Source: Helicobacter sp. 11S03491-1 (lineage in GTDB: Bacteria > Campylobacterota > Campylobacteria > Campylobacterales > Helicobacteraceae). Taken from it: a stretch of DNA of 64,000 nt. Position 1 is the stretch's first letter. Each line of letters begins with the position of its first letter. The notes below the pieces were generated by a model. That model was not told the DNA's origin, made no database searches, and worked only from the letters and a program-made list of their open reading frames with translations. The stretch spans positions 218,742-282,741 of the forward strand of contig NZ_MLAO01000001.1 in NCBI RefSeq assembly GCF_002272835.1. Direction: 5' to 3'. A program made the position numbers and the translations under genes. Shown in pieces: positions 43,133 to 52,968 of this stretch.

Positions 43133-44391
43133 TATTTTTCTCCTATATTTGTCAAAGTCTCACCCAAAGTTTCTTCTAATAAGGCAGTCGTATCAATATA
43201 ATCAAGCTTAGCATCAGCTAACCCGATAAGAGAGTCCATATAAGAATTTTGATAAGCCAGGTATTCAAACAAACCAATCTTTTGAGAATCATAGGCGATC
43301 TTCCCCATATCCATCAAAAGTTTTTTATTTGCAATATTCTCTTTTTGAATTTCAATGTATTTTTGCTTATTAGTAAGTTGATCTCTATAGGAATTTGCTT
43401 TAATTACAATATTTCTTTTAGTAACCTCACTCTGTCCCAATGCCCCGCTCTCAAGTGCCATATATTTTCTCTTTAAATGAGTATTTTTAGGTGTGATAGG
43501 CAAAGGTATTTGTAACTTCAAGGAAAGATTTGTAGCTGCATTGGTATTTTCAATCCCCGCTCCAATCTCAAAGGCATGCAACCTATCTCTATTGGCAAGT
43601 TTGGCATTGGTTTGATAATCTTTTGCACTCAAATCAATAATTTCTACGTATAAAGAATGATCAAGGATTTGTTTCAAAGCAGGTTCTTCAAGTTTGATAT
43701 AATCAAAGTCTAATCCCGAAACACTCACACCCTCCTCTTGATCTAAAAAAATCTCATTGCCCCCATTAGAATCCGGACGTAAAATACCCAGCAAAGTATC
43801 AAGGGTTTTTTCCAGATTAATCAATATGGATTGGATATTTGTCTTGGCAAGTCTTGATTCCAGATAAGAATTTTTGAAATTAATATAATCTTTTTTAGAC
43901 ATGCTGCCTGCTTTTAATCGCTCTTTTGCAATATCCAATTGAGATCGATAATTATCTTCACGCTTTGTGTAAATATCATATTTTTCTTTTGTGATGACAT
44001 AAGTGAGATAAAGGCGTTTGGCTGCAATAAAAGTTAGATTTTTACTCAATTCATAGCTTTTTTTATACTGGATTGTCTTGATATGAAGGCTTTGAGCAAG
44101 CATAGAACTTACCCAAGGCAATTTGGGGATTAGCATCAGAAGCGCTGTTGTTTGGGGTTGATTTATCCCTTGTGAATTCTTGACTATAGAAACATCTGTC
44201 TCTACATAGGGATAATCCCATGACATCAAAGTCTTTTGTTCTTCAAGCAAACTTTCATATTGCGCCTTATTCCCGATCAATTCAATTGAATTTCTCTCCA
44301 CCGCCTTAAGAAATTCTTCCAAGCTTATATGTTGTGCATTCACCCCACTTATAAACGCGCACACTAACAAGCATTTTTTCAATCTATACAT
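43132..44391 (-). CDS. cznC: Outer membrane efflux channel CznC
   Basis: A 419-residue TolC-family outer membrane factor: signal peptide about 1-20 (CAFISGVNA), then two copies of the long coiled-coil/beta unit (ISLEEFLKAVERNSIELIGNKAQYESLLEEQK and the second copy near residues 240-400). It is the exit duct for CznAB. The ATG at 44391 has no strong ribosome site visible. It lies 66 bp after the outer membrane barrel gene. Confidence 0.92.
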   Translation of the reverse strand: MYRLKKCLLVCAFISGVNAQHISLEEFLKAVERNSIELIGNKAQYESLLEEQKTLMSWDYPYVETDVSIVKNSQGINQPQTTALLMLIPKLPWVSSMLAQSLHIKTIQYKKSYELSKNLTFIAAKRLYLTYVITKEKYDIYTKREDNYRSQLDIAKERLKAGSMSKKDYINFKNSYLESRLAKTNIQSILINLEKTLDTLLGILRPDSNGGNEIFLDQEEGVSVSGLDFDYIKLEEPALKQILDHSLYVEIIDLSAKDYQTNAKLANRDRLHAFEIGAGIENTNAATNLSLKLQIPLPITPKNTHLKRKYMALESGALGQSEVTKRNIVIKANSYRDQLTNKQKYIEIQKENIANKKLLMDMGKIAYDSQKIGLFEYLAYQNSYMDSLIGLADAKLDYIDTTALLEETLGETLTNIGEK

Positions 44392-44457
44392 TGCAACCTC
44401 AAACTCAAATTTTAATGAAATTAAACTACATCTTTATTGTGTTTTTGTTAAGATTGA

Positions 44458-45717
44458 TTAAAATTTTAATCCCAGATAGATCCTGGCAATATTATTTTGA
44501 TAACCACTCACATCATTGATATTCACATAAGCTACCGAAACATTCATATGAGAGAAATCTATCCCCCCTAGCGCATTGAATTGACCTTGAGAAGACTTAC
44601 CTTCACCTGTTCCATACCAACTCACCCCATATTTTAACCCCAAAAAATACTTTCCATCATATTCATATTTCAGAGTAATATAGCTTGTTTTTGAACCACT
44701 GCCATAAATAACAGTATTATACTCTAAAGGATTATCATCTGCATAAATAGCTATATTATTTGTAGCCCCTTTATTGTCATTTTGCAAATAACCTAACGAT
44801 AAATACCAATTTTGATACTTTACCCTCTCTCCAATCTCCCACAAATACCCATTCACTTTCCCCATACTTCCGGGGACATAACAAGCAAGCCCTGCTATAG
44901 AAGAAAGGTTGGGATCTTTGCAATATTCTTGTGATTGCGAACTTGCGCTTACAAACACATAATGAGCCATGCTTTTAAATTCCCAATCATTCAAAATTAA
45001 TTTCCAATTTGCTTTGATACCTGCCAAATTAAATAAACTTTGAAAATAATTATAATAAGCATTCCAATAAATAGATTCGTTTTTAAATCTAACGTCTAAA
45101 TAATAATTGTTTTGAATATGATAACCTTCATAAGTGCCATACCATTTATTCATATAGCCAAAATGAACATTTTCTTCCGGGCTTGCATACGCTTGCTCAT
45201 CAAACCAACCCGCCCGGATACGATAATGATCAAATTTATTTAACTCCACTCCAACCCCTTGAGCATAATCCCCTACCCAATCTAAACTCAAAGGAAATCG
45301 CCCAAAAGTCAAACTCCCCCATGAATTGCTATAGCGAAAATAAAGCGTATGAAAGACTACATCATCACTTGTGTATCTAAAATCTTTGGCTTCATCATTG
45401 TTGATCCGAAACCCAATCCCTATAAGATTATTATTAATATTGGAATAAACATCTTGATTTTTTACCTTGTGTAAAAGTGCTACTGCGCTGATCCCAATAC
45501 CAAAATCAAATCCATAAAAACTTTGTGTCAAAACATCCAGAGAACCAAAAATGTTGGTATATCCTCCCGAAATAGGTTTGCCTTGATTTTTACCAAATCC
45601 CCCGGAACTAAAAAGCCCTATTTGAATATCTGAAACTTCAAAATATTTTTGCTCTCCATCATTCCCAAAAACAAAACAAACTTGCCCTACTAATAAAAAT
45701 ATAAAAACAAATCTCAT
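44458..45717 (-). CDS. Outer membrane beta-barrel protein (Hof/OprD-like)
   Basis: A 419-residue protein with a signal peptide (MRFVFIFLLVGQVCFVFG) and repeated amphipathic strands rich in Tyr, Trp, Asn and Gly, ending in the classical C-terminal aromatic ARIYLGLKF. It resembles the Hof (Helicobacter outer membrane) family of 16- to 18-stranded porin-like proteins. Two Cys (EYCKDPN and GLACYV) may form a loop disulphide. Placed between glyS and cznC and transcribed with the czn genes, it may be linked to metal traffic or simply be a neighbour. Confidence 0.8.
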   Translation of the reverse strand: MRFVFIFLLVGQVCFVFGNDGEQKYFEVSDIQIGLFSSGGFGKNQGKPISGGYTNIFGSLDVLTQSFYGFDFGIGISAVALLHKVKNQDVYSNINNNLIGIGFRINNDEAKDFRYTSDDVVFHTLYFRYSNSWGSLTFGRFPLSLDWVGDYAQGVGVELNKFDHYRIRAGWFDEQAYASPEENVHFGYMNKWYGTYEGYHIQNNYYLDVRFKNESIYWNAYYNYFQSLFNLAGIKANWKLILNDWEFKSMAHYVFVSASSQSQEYCKDPNLSSIAGLACYVPGSMGKVNGYLWEIGERVKYQNWYLSLGYLQNDNKGATNNIAIYADDNPLEYNTVIYGSGSKTSYITLKYEYDGKYFLGLKYGVSWYGTGEGKSSQGQFNALGGIDFSHMNVSVAYVNINDVSGYQNNIARIYLGLKF

Positions 45718-45728
45718 TGAAACACCAT

Positions 45729-47774
45729 TTAAAACGCAATTTCTTTAATATCCCCCACTTCTAAAAATTTTTGATAAATATTAAAAATCAAATTTTTACG
45801 ATTTTCTCTAATGTCTTTATGAGTGTCATTAACCATCACATTTAGAAAAAAATCATCCAGGGGCTTCTTAAGTGAAAATAATGCTTGAATTTTTTCTTCA
45901 ATATTATCAAATATTTTATGAAAAATTTCTTTATAAGCTTGATAAAGTTGTAATTCTTGAGGTAATCTTAAGAGATTTGTATTGATTTGTTGAACAGATT
46001 GCATATCTTTTGTAATATTGGCAACCCGTCTAAATGTGCTAATAAAAGCTTCTTTATCTGATTTCTCAAAAAAATTATTTAAAGCTCTAGCTTTAGCTAT
46101 GATTGCCCCTACATCATATTCATGACTACCCAATACACTTCTTAAAATAGAAGGATTAAGCATCAAGATCCCCTCAAGACGTTCTATAAAAAAATCTCTA
46201 ATCTTACTGATATCTAAAGATGCATACCCTCCTATCTCATAAAGGTTTCTTAAATCTTTATCCAAATCAAATGCAATATTTCTATCTAAAATAATTTTTA
46301 TTACCCCACTGCTTGCACGTCTAAGTGCAAAAGGATCTCTGGAGCCGGTAGGGATTTTGCCAATACTAAAAAGCGCAAAAATGCTATCAAGCTTATTTGC
46401 CATGGCTACAATGGCTCCAAATAATTCTGTAGGCAATAAAGATTCTTCTTTATTTGGCAAATATTGCTCTTTAATAGCTGTGCAAATACGCATATCTCTG
46501 CCTTCTGCCTTAGCATAATAATACCCCATAAGCCCTTGAAGTTCAGGAAATTCATACACCATTTCGCTCATTAAATCTGCCTTGGCGATACTGAGTGTTT
46601 CCTCCATCATTTCTTTGGCTAAAGGAAGATTGAGGATTGCTTGGTATTTTTGAGTGAGGTAGAGTGCAATTTTCTTTTCACGCACGACCTTATCACTCAT
46701 ACTTCCCAGTCCCTCAACAAAGCTAATTTCCCTTAATCTCTCAGGATCAAGACCCACTTTTAAATCATTATGATAAAAAAACATTGCATCATCAAGACGA
46801 GCCCTAAGAACTTTTTGATTCCCTGAAACAATTTTACTTGTATCTGATGTTGTGGCATTGCTTATCACAATAAATCCATGATGGAGCATACCATTTTTAC
46901 GCACAGCAAAATAGCGTTGATTTTCTTTCATTGATGTGATAATAACTTCTTGGGGAAGCTCTAAGAATCTTTCTTCAAATTCTCCATACAGCGCACTTGG
47001 ATACTCTGTAATACTCACAATCTCATCAAGAAGATCTCCATCAATTTCAACTTGAATATTTTTGATTTTTTCAATTTGGGCTATTTCATCAAGAATTTTT
47101 TTTCTACGTTCTTCTTGAGAGAGGATAACAAATCCTTCTTGAAGAGTTTGGAGATATTGAGGAATGCTTGTTATTTTTATCCATTCAAAACTCACATTTG
47201 TATGGACTTTTGTAGCCCCTTTCCCTTCAAAACCATAGGCTTTTATAGGGACATTTTGTGTTCCAAAAAATACACAAATATTTCTAATAGGTCGTATAAA
47301 ACTCTCTGATAATGATCCCCAACGCATTGATTTTCCAAAATTCAAACTTTCAATAAATCCCAACACAATTTGTCCCAAAACATCTTGAGCAAAAACCCCC
47401 TGTTTTTGTTTGGAAAAATACAAAACCTCTTTATCCCCTTTTATAACTCTACTTAATTCTTTAGGATCTCCTTGGCATTTTCTACAAAAACTCTCTCCTG
47501 CCTTACTCAAACCCTTTGTTATATCCCCATCAATATAGCCAATACCAACAGGAGGTCCAAAAAATTCTTCTTTTTTTTCTTGTGTTTTTGCCGGAAAAAA
47601 ATTATCCAGCACCACGATACGTCTAGGTGTATAAAATAGAGTAGGATTACTTTTCAAATCATAATTTAAAGCACTCTCTTGCCATTTGCGTGCGATATTT
47701 GGAAATTCTTTCAAAAATGGAATAGCAGGGAGTTCTTCAACAAGAATTTCTACCAATAAATTTTTTGTATCCAA
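45729..47774 (-). CDS. glyS: Glycyl-tRNA synthetase beta subunit
   Basis: A 681-residue beta subunit of the alpha2beta2 bacterial glycyl-tRNA synthetase; it carries tRNA-binding and HD domains. Typical segments: LLVEILVEELPA, FYTPRRIVVL, KSMRWGSLSESFIRPIRNICVFF, EYPSALYGEFEE, SMKENQRYFAVRKNG, and GKIPTGSRDPFALRRASSG. I place the start at TTG 47774 (AAAGGAATAATT just before), which fits the H. pylori N-terminus; ATG 47810 gives 12 more residues but has no good ribosome site. The alpha subunit glyQ is not in the window. Confidence 0.94.
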   Translation of the reverse strand: MDTKNLLVEILVEELPAIPFLKEFPNIARKWQESALNYDLKSNPTLFYTPRRIVVLDNFFPAKTQEKKEEFFGPPVGIGYIDGDITKGLSKAGESFCRKCQGDPKELSRVIKGDKEVLYFSKQKQGVFAQDVLGQIVLGFIESLNFGKSMRWGSLSESFIRPIRNICVFFGTQNVPIKAYGFEGKGATKVHTNVSFEWIKITSIPQYLQTLQEGFVILSQEERRKKILDEIAQIEKIKNIQVEIDGDLLDEIVSITEYPSALYGEFEERFLELPQEVIITSMKENQRYFAVRKNGMLHHGFIVISNATTSDTSKIVSGNQKVLRARLDDAMFFYHNDLKVGLDPERLREISFVEGLGSMSDKVVREKKIALYLTQKYQAILNLPLAKEMMEETLSIAKADLMSEMVYEFPELQGLMGYYYAKAEGRDMRICTAIKEQYLPNKEESLLPTELFGAIVAMANKLDSIFALFSIGKIPTGSRDPFALRRASSGVIKIILDRNIAFDLDKDLRNLYEIGGYASLDISKIRDFFIERLEGILMLNPSILRSVLGSHEYDVGAIIAKARALNNFFEKSDKEAFISTFRRVANITKDMQSVQQINTNLLRLPQELQLYQAYKEIFHKIFDNIEEKIQALFSLKKPLDDFFLNVMVNDTHKDIRENRKNLIFNIYQKFLEVGDIKEIAF

Positions 47775-47840
47775 AATTATTCCTTTATCTGTATAATACT
47801 TTGAGCGCATTTTACCAAAATACTAAATTAAAGGCACTGA

Positions 47841-48521
47841 TTGATTCGAATATTTTTAATATTTTCTTTAATTACTTTTACCTATGCGCAAATCCCTCTT
47901 GACAAAGTTATAGGAAAATGCATTGAACCAAAAGATTTTAGTCCTCAACAACAAAAAGTAATATTATATGCTTATAACTATGGAGCGTCCAAAGGGCTTG
48001 GCTACACAATGGCTGCTATTGCATGGCAAGAATCTTGCGCAGGGGAATATCTTGTCAATTTTTCCGATCCAAGTGCAGGGATTTATCATGCCCATATACC
48101 CGGAGTGATCAAAAAATATAGCAAATACAAAGATACAAGTTTTATACGCAATCTTGTTGGAGAGCTCTTGATGCGCGATCATGAGTTTGCCTCAAAAGTT
48201 GCTTTAGACAACTTGCTTTTTTGGCAAAAAACACGCAAAGGTAATTATAAAAACATTATCAAATCTTATAACAAAGGATTCAGTTGGGAAAAAAGCAAAC
48301 GCAATAACGAATCTGCAGAATCTTATTATCAAGACATCAAAATTAAAGTCCTTAAACTGCGTAACTACATCCCTAAATATACCAAGACTCACAACAATAC
48401 ATTAAAAATTGAGCTTGAGAACAAAAATCAAGGTATTAAAAATGCAATTCAAGAACTCAAAAAAACAAAAAATACGCCCTCCAAGAAACAAGAGAAAATC
48501 TTTATTATGCCCGAACCTTAA
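47841..48521 (+). CDS. Secreted lysozyme/transglycosylase-like protein
   Basis: A 226-residue protein with a signal peptide (IRIFLIFSLITFTYA). The core has GLGYTMAAIAWQESCAG, a helix with a Gln-Glu-Ser step as in the catalytic Glu region of goose-type/SLT lysozymes, then DPSAGIYH and a helical stretch with MRDHEFASKVALDNLLFW. The C-terminal 50 residues are Lys/Gln-rich and probably unstructured. A cell-wall-cleaving role is plausible, not proven. The start is TTG 47841 after AAAGG; it is divergent from glyS with a 66-bp gap. Confidence 0.72.
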   Translation: MIRIFLIFSLITFTYAQIPLDKVIGKCIEPKDFSPQQQKVILYAYNYGASKGLGYTMAAIAWQESCAGEYLVNFSDPSAGIYHAHIPGVIKKYSKYKDTSFIRNLVGELLMRDHEFASKVALDNLLFWQKTRKGNYKNIIKSYNKGFSWEKSKRNNESAESYYQDIKIKVLKLRNYIPKYTKTHNNTLKIELENKNQGIKNAIQELKKTKNTPSKKQEKIFIMPEP

Positions 48522-48552
48522 TTTTCATTTTAATAATCTAAAATTTTGTTTC

Positions 48553-49803
48553 TTAAAGAATTTGAGCATTGAGTTGTATATTCGTGTCTATAAGCTCAAT
48601 GACATCATCTTTTTGCAGAGATGAGAGAGGGCTAATTTTACCTTCATGTAAAATTTGGGCATATCCGGAAGAGATGAAATTCTTTGGATTTTTCCCCTCA
48701 ATGAGTAGCTGTAATTCTTTAAGTAATTTTATCTTTATCAAAAAGAAATATTCCATGACAGAATCAAAATGCAAGGACGAAAGAGTTTGAGATTTTGCAT
48801 ATAAAATATTTTGAAAACTCTTATTGAGATAATTTTTTAATTCAAGAATCTCATGAATATTTTTTTCAAATTTTGCTTCATAACTCACTTGCTTAAGCCC
48901 ATCATGAAGTATTTTAAGATGATGTTGTTTTTGATAAAAAATATTTTGCATTTGAGAATACAATAGATTTTCTATCTCATCCAGACGCATAAGCCATTCT
49001 TCTCTATCGGGCAAAATCATTTCCATACAAGCTGAAGGCGTAGGCGCTCGCAAATCTGCAACAAAATCACTTATTACAAAATCAACCTCATGACCGATCG
49101 CTGAAACAATTGGAGTTTTGGCTTTAAAAATAGCATCTGCAAGTATTTCTTCATTAAACGCCCATAAGTCCTCCATACTCCCCCCGCCTCTGGCAATAAC
49201 AATTATATCAAAGGCTTCAGGACTCCCATAAAAACTATCTGCATATTGGATATTTTTAACAATATCATCCTTTGCCCCTTCCCCTTGTACCAAAGTATTG
49301 ATAACGACCATTTTGACCAATCCCCATCGATTTGTTCCCACACGCAACATATCTTGTAGGGCTGCCCCTGTACTTGAAGTCAATAAAGCAATTTTTTTGG
49401 GAAATAAGGGAAGTTCTTTTTTATTATCTTTATCAAAATAGCCTTTATCTTGCAACTTTTTTTTAAGTTGATCATAAGCCAGACTTAATGCTCCTATACC
49501 GCTTGGTTGGATATTTTTGCAAATAATTTGATATTCTCCTCTGGGGATATAAACACTCAATCCACCATGAACAACGATTTTTTGCCCTCTTTGAAGATCA
49601 AATTTTAAGCTACTTGTATTTCCTTTAAACATTACGCATTTAATTGCAGAGTTTTCATCTTTAAGGCTAAAATAAATATGCCCGCTTGTATGCTTAGTCA
49701 GGTTGCTAATTTCTCCTTCTACACTTATATTCAAAAATGTAGTTTCCATCAGTGATTTAATTTGAGAATTCACTTCACTTACACTGACAATCCTGGAATC
49801 CAT
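48553..49803 (-). CDS. xseA: Exodeoxyribonuclease VII large subunit
   Basis: A 416-residue nuclease subunit. N-terminal OB-fold for DNA binding (ISVEGEISNLTKHTSGHIYFSLKDE in parts), then the catalytic domain with ITSSTGAALQDML, the Gly-rich VIARGGGSMEDLWAFNEE and SAIGHEVDFVISDFVADLRAPTPSA, which together mark XseA, followed by a long coiled coil (about 280-390). It degrades single-stranded DNA into oligonucleotides with XseB. The ATG overlaps the rseP stop (TAATG). No xseB in the window. Confidence 0.95.
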   Translation of the reverse strand: MDSRIVSVSEVNSQIKSLMETTFLNISVEGEISNLTKHTSGHIYFSLKDENSAIKCVMFKGNTSSLKFDLQRGQKIVVHGGLSVYIPRGEYQIICKNIQPSGIGALSLAYDQLKKKLQDKGYFDKDNKKELPLFPKKIALLTSSTGAALQDMLRVGTNRWGLVKMVVINTLVQGEGAKDDIVKNIQYADSFYGSPEAFDIIVIARGGGSMEDLWAFNEEILADAIFKAKTPIVSAIGHEVDFVISDFVADLRAPTPSACMEMILPDREEWLMRLDEIENLLYSQMQNIFYQKQHHLKILHDGLKQVSYEAKFEKNIHEILELKNYLNKSFQNILYAKSQTLSSLHFDSVMEYFFLIKIKLLKELQLLIEGKNPKNFISSGYAQILHEGKISPLSSLQKDDVIELIDTNIQLNAQIL

Positions 49804-50858
49804 TACTGCATTACCAAACGATGAATATCATTATAAATCCCTAACCCCATGAGCCCAATCAATAAGATCCACCCAAAAATTGTCAAGTAATAAAGGCTAT
49901 TTTCAGAGATTTTTCTTCTTGTGAAGAGTTCATAAAGATTAAACAAAATCTGCCCTCCATCAAGAGCAGGGATAGGCAATAAATTCAAAACTCCTAAATT
50001 TACTGATATTAGTGCCACCAAAATCAACAGCGTAACCATACCGTTTTGAGATGCTTGTGAGATGAAGCTTAAAATGCTGATCACCCCACCTACCTCACTT
50101 ACAGACACAATACCGGAAATCATTTTTTCGATACCTTCTAAAATCATTTTGCTTGCTTGAAATGTTTGATGATAAGCATAAACAATAGAGTCAAAAAAAT
50201 CATAGCTTATAATTCCTATCTCGCCTTTAGACACAATACCGATGAAATTTCTTTGAATTTTTTCTCCAAAAATATTTTTAGATTCCATAATTTTAGGCAC
50301 AATCTTTGTGTCCATTATTTTCCCATTTCTTTGAAAAACAATATGGATATTTCCTTTTGCATCCATAATTGCCTGATTTAATTCTTGCCAAGTTTTGACT
50401 TTTTTGTCATTCACAGACAAAATAAAATCATTTTCATTTAACAAACTCTTAGCAGCAGGCATATTTGGTTGGACTCCTCCTACGATAGGTAATATTGCTT
50501 TTTGTCCAAGTATCCCAACGCTTACATAAATCAAAAAAGCCAAAACAAAGTTAAAAACAGGACCTGCTAAAAGAATAGATATTTTTTGAAAATGATTTTT
50601 TGTGCTATAGCTGTTTTTGTCGCCATTGAATGCCAATGGATTGGCATCATCTTGCCCTTTTAATTTTACATAACCTCCAAGTGGGATTATAGAGATAGCA
50701 TATTGAGTGCCTCCATAAGTCTTACTCAAAATTTTTTTGCCAAAACCTATGCTAAAAACCTCAACATGAACGCCAAAGATTTTGGCGACCAAAAAATGCC
50801 CCAACTCATGAAAAAATACCAAAAAAGACAAAATAAGAAGCGCTAAAATCAGCCACAT
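49803..50858 (-). CDS. rseP: Site-2 zinc metalloprotease RseP/RasP
   Basis: A 351-residue integral membrane M50 peptidase. The zinc motif HELGH is in the first helix (FFHELGHFLVAKIFG), the second metal motif LDGGQ is in PIPALDGGQILFNLYE near the end, and a single PDZ domain spans roughly 110-210 (GVQPNMPAAKSLLNENDFILSVND). It cleaves membrane-spanning regulators or signal peptide remnants within the lipid bilayer. It overlaps pgsA upstream by 10 bp and xseA downstream by one, placing it in the middle of the minus-strand run. Confidence 0.95.
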   Translation of the reverse strand: MWLILALLILSFLVFFHELGHFLVAKIFGVHVEVFSIGFGKKILSKTYGGTQYAISIIPLGGYVKLKGQDDANPLAFNGDKNSYSTKNHFQKISILLAGPVFNFVLAFLIYVSVGILGQKAILPIVGGVQPNMPAAKSLLNENDFILSVNDKKVKTWQELNQAIMDAKGNIHIVFQRNGKIMDTKIVPKIMESKNIFGEKIQRNFIGIVSKGEIGIISYDFFDSIVYAYHQTFQASKMILEGIEKMISGIVSVSEVGGVISILSFISQASQNGMVTLLILVALISVNLGVLNLLPIPALDGGQILFNLYELFTRRKISENSLYYLTIFGWILLIGLMGLGIYNDIHRLVMQ

Positions 50859-51400
50859 ATTTTCATGCTCTTATAGTATCTTAATGCGTAATCTCCTCCT
50901 GAGTATAGAGTAGCAAAAGTCGCTATCCAAAGCAATATTTCTCCCCCCGGAAAAAAGTTTGCCAACAAAAATGCAATCGCCAAAATCTGGATACCTGTTT
51001 TGTATTTCCCAAGCATATTTGCCCCCACTCTTTTACCGCTACCGGCAACCACTACGCGAAGTCCTGTAATAAAAAATTCACGACTAAGGATAATAAACAC
51101 TGCCCAAGGATTTGCTCTATTGATTACCAAAAGCCCTATAAAGGCACTTAATATAAGCATTTTGTCCGCCAAAGGATCAAAGACCTCTCCAAATACGGAT
51201 TTTGAATGGTAATTTCTTGCAATATATCCATCAAAGAAATCTGTCAAAGAAGCAATACAAAAAATCAAACAAGAAAAATAATTTATCCAACTTTTATGCA
51301 TCCATTGAGGGAAAATAATATCTCCATGCAAAATAAAAATTAATAAAAAAACAGATAAAAATATTCTGGAAATGGTTAAAACATTTGGCAAATTCTTCAA
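50849..51400 (-). CDS. pgsA: CDP-diacylglycerol--glycerol-3-phosphate phosphatidyltransferase
   Basis: A 183-residue CDP-alcohol phosphotransferase. The catalytic block D-G-x2-A-R-x8-G-x3-D-x3-D is intact in FFDGYIARNYHSKSVFGEVFD (pieces) PLADKML. It makes phosphatidylglycerol phosphate, the precursor of phosphatidylglycerol. Starts with TTG at 51400 after GAGGAT and overlaps the upstream membrane-protein gene by four bases. Confidence 0.94.
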   Translation of the reverse strand: MKNLPNVLTISRIFLSVFLLIFILHGDIIFPQWMHKSWINYFSCLIFCIASLTDFFDGYIARNYHSKSVFGEVFDPLADKMLILSAFIGLLVINRANPWAVFIILSREFFITGLRVVVAGSGKRVGANMLGKYKTGIQILAIAFLLANFFPGGEILLWIATFATLYSGGDYALRYYKSMKICG

Positions 51401-52089
51401 GTTTTATCCTCATTGCATACTTGATAGGGGATAGAATAAGTAATTTGCTTGAGTCTAAAAAACCCGCTTATAAACACAAAAAATCCCCCAATCATCCCAA
51501 TCCCTCCAAATGTCATCAAAATTTTGGCAAATCCAACAGAAAATGTAAGCAACAACAAACCAATCCCTACCAAAACAAAACAAAAAGCCACTATTTTATA
51601 GCCCGTCAAAAAAAGTTTATCCCCACTCAAACCTGTAAGCTCCGAAGCAATTTTATAAATACAATAAAAATATAATAAAACATACCCCATCATTAAAAAA
51701 CCTATAAGCACTCTCAACCAATCCAAAGTTCCCTTATCTTGTGAAGATTCTAAATGCAGCATAGTCAAATCAAAATTCCAAGTATCCAAAAATATTTTAG
51801 AAAGCAGAGCCATTATCAATGTATAAAGAATACTCCCTAGCACTAAAAACATATAATATTTAAACAACCTGATATTTCTACCAAGTTTGGATAATTTATA
51901 AATCCCAAACATATTGAGAATAAAAGATACAATAATAAGTGGCGTTAGAGTAATCATTTTCTGATTTAATAAAAATAAAAAATAAATTAGAGAACTTAGC
52001 ATATAAATCAATACACTTATGATCAAAAAATTTCTTGCAATCCTTAGTTGGGGAGTATCTTGAATATGCAAAGTAATAATCTTATCCAT
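51397..52089 (-). CDS. Conserved Helicobacter membrane protein
   Basis: A 230-residue protein with five or six hydrophobic helices (about 20-42, 47-63, 75-98, 125-145, 160-190, 190-215) and short charged ends. It holds the slot between the SDR enzyme and pgsA that a hypothetical membrane protein occupies in H. pylori. No catalytic motif is seen and I do not recognise a functional family. ATG 52089 has an AAGGTAAGCAA-type site. Confidence 0.75.
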   Translation of the reverse strand: MDKIITLHIQDTPQLRIARNFLIISVLIYMLSSLIYFLFLLNQKMITLTPLIIVSFILNMFGIYKLSKLGRNIRLFKYYMFLVLGSILYTLIMALLSKIFLDTWNFDLTMLHLESSQDKGTLDWLRVLIGFLMMGYVLLYFYCIYKIASELTGLSGDKLFLTGYKIVAFCFVLVGIGLLLLTFSVGFAKILMTFGGIGMIGGFFVFISGFFRLKQITYSIPYQVCNEDKT

Positions 52090-52167
52090 TTGCTTACCTT
52101 AAAAATTATAAAATAAATTTATTTTATCAAAATTCACTCAAAGATTGCCTTTTTTGTGTGTATAAAA

Positions 52168-52968
52168 TTACTTAAATGTAGTGCCCCCATCAATAACAAT
52201 AGTCTGACCTGTTAGCCAAGCACTTTGTGTATCATCACACAAAAAGAAAACAGCCCCTGCCAAATCTTCCGGAGTCCCCATACGATTGAGGGGAGATTGA
52301 TTTTCAACAGCAGCTTTGATCTGGATATAATCAGGGAATGCCCTGAGGGCATCTGTATCAATAGGTCCCCCACTCACAGCATTCACTCGGATACTATATT
52401 CACCCAATTCAACAGCAGCATATTTCACCATTGTTTCAACAGCATTCTTAGAATTCCCATGCCCTGCATAATTTGGCATATACACAAGATTACCTGTAGA
52501 GCTGAGAGAAACAATAGCTCCTCCTCCGGCTTCTTTCATGCGTTTAGCAGCCTCTTGAGCACCCACTACAAAGGCAAGAACAGTGGCTGTATAAATATTA
52601 TTCAATCCCCTGGGTTTCAATCTCATAAAAGGAGCAAACCCTCCGGCAACTGATTTCCCATAAATAATCGCATTAGAAACAAAAAAATCGACCCTTTCAA
52701 AATCTTGGTCAATTTTTTTAAACAATTCAACGTATTGCTCAGGTTCAAGCACATTCAAGGGATAATATTTTGCTTTGATGGAATATTTTGCCTCTACATC
52801 TTGAGCGATATTTTGTGCCTCTTGTTCGTTTTTGTTATAAGTAAAGGCAATATTAACACCATTTTGAGCAAATCTATAAAGAATAGCTTTACCAATCCCC
52901 CTGGTAGCCCCACTTATAACCAAAGTCTTCCCTCTCATATAATTTGTTGTATTTTGCAAACTCGTCAT
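52168..52968 (-). CDS. FabL-type enoyl-ACP reductase / SDR
   Basis: A 266-residue short-chain dehydrogenase. It has the nucleotide motif GATRGIG (20-26) and the substrate site Y-x6-K in [11 protein letters not shown], the enoyl reductase spacing, and then [33 protein letters not shown] and [11 protein letters not shown], which match the FabL (enoyl-ACP reductase III) of Bacillus more than FabI. Annotated as a steroid dehydrogenase in H. pylori; the motifs here argue for the last reduction step of fatty acid elongation, or a related enoyl thioester. ATG overlaps the dapA stop by four bases. Confidence 0.82.
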   Translation of the reverse strand: MTSLQNTTNYMRGKTLVISGATRGIGKAILYRFAQNGVNIAFTYNKNEQEAQNIAQDVEAKYSIKAKYYPLNVLEPEQYVELFKKIDQDFERVDFFVSNAIIYGKSVAGGFAPFMRLKPRGLNNIYTATVLAFVVGAQEAAKRMKEAGGGAIVSLSSTGNLVYMPNYAGHGNSKNAVETMVKYAAVELGEYSIRVNAVSGGPIDTDALRAFPDYIQIKAAVENQSPLNRMGTPEDLAGAVFFLCDDTQSAWLTGQTIVIDGGTTFK

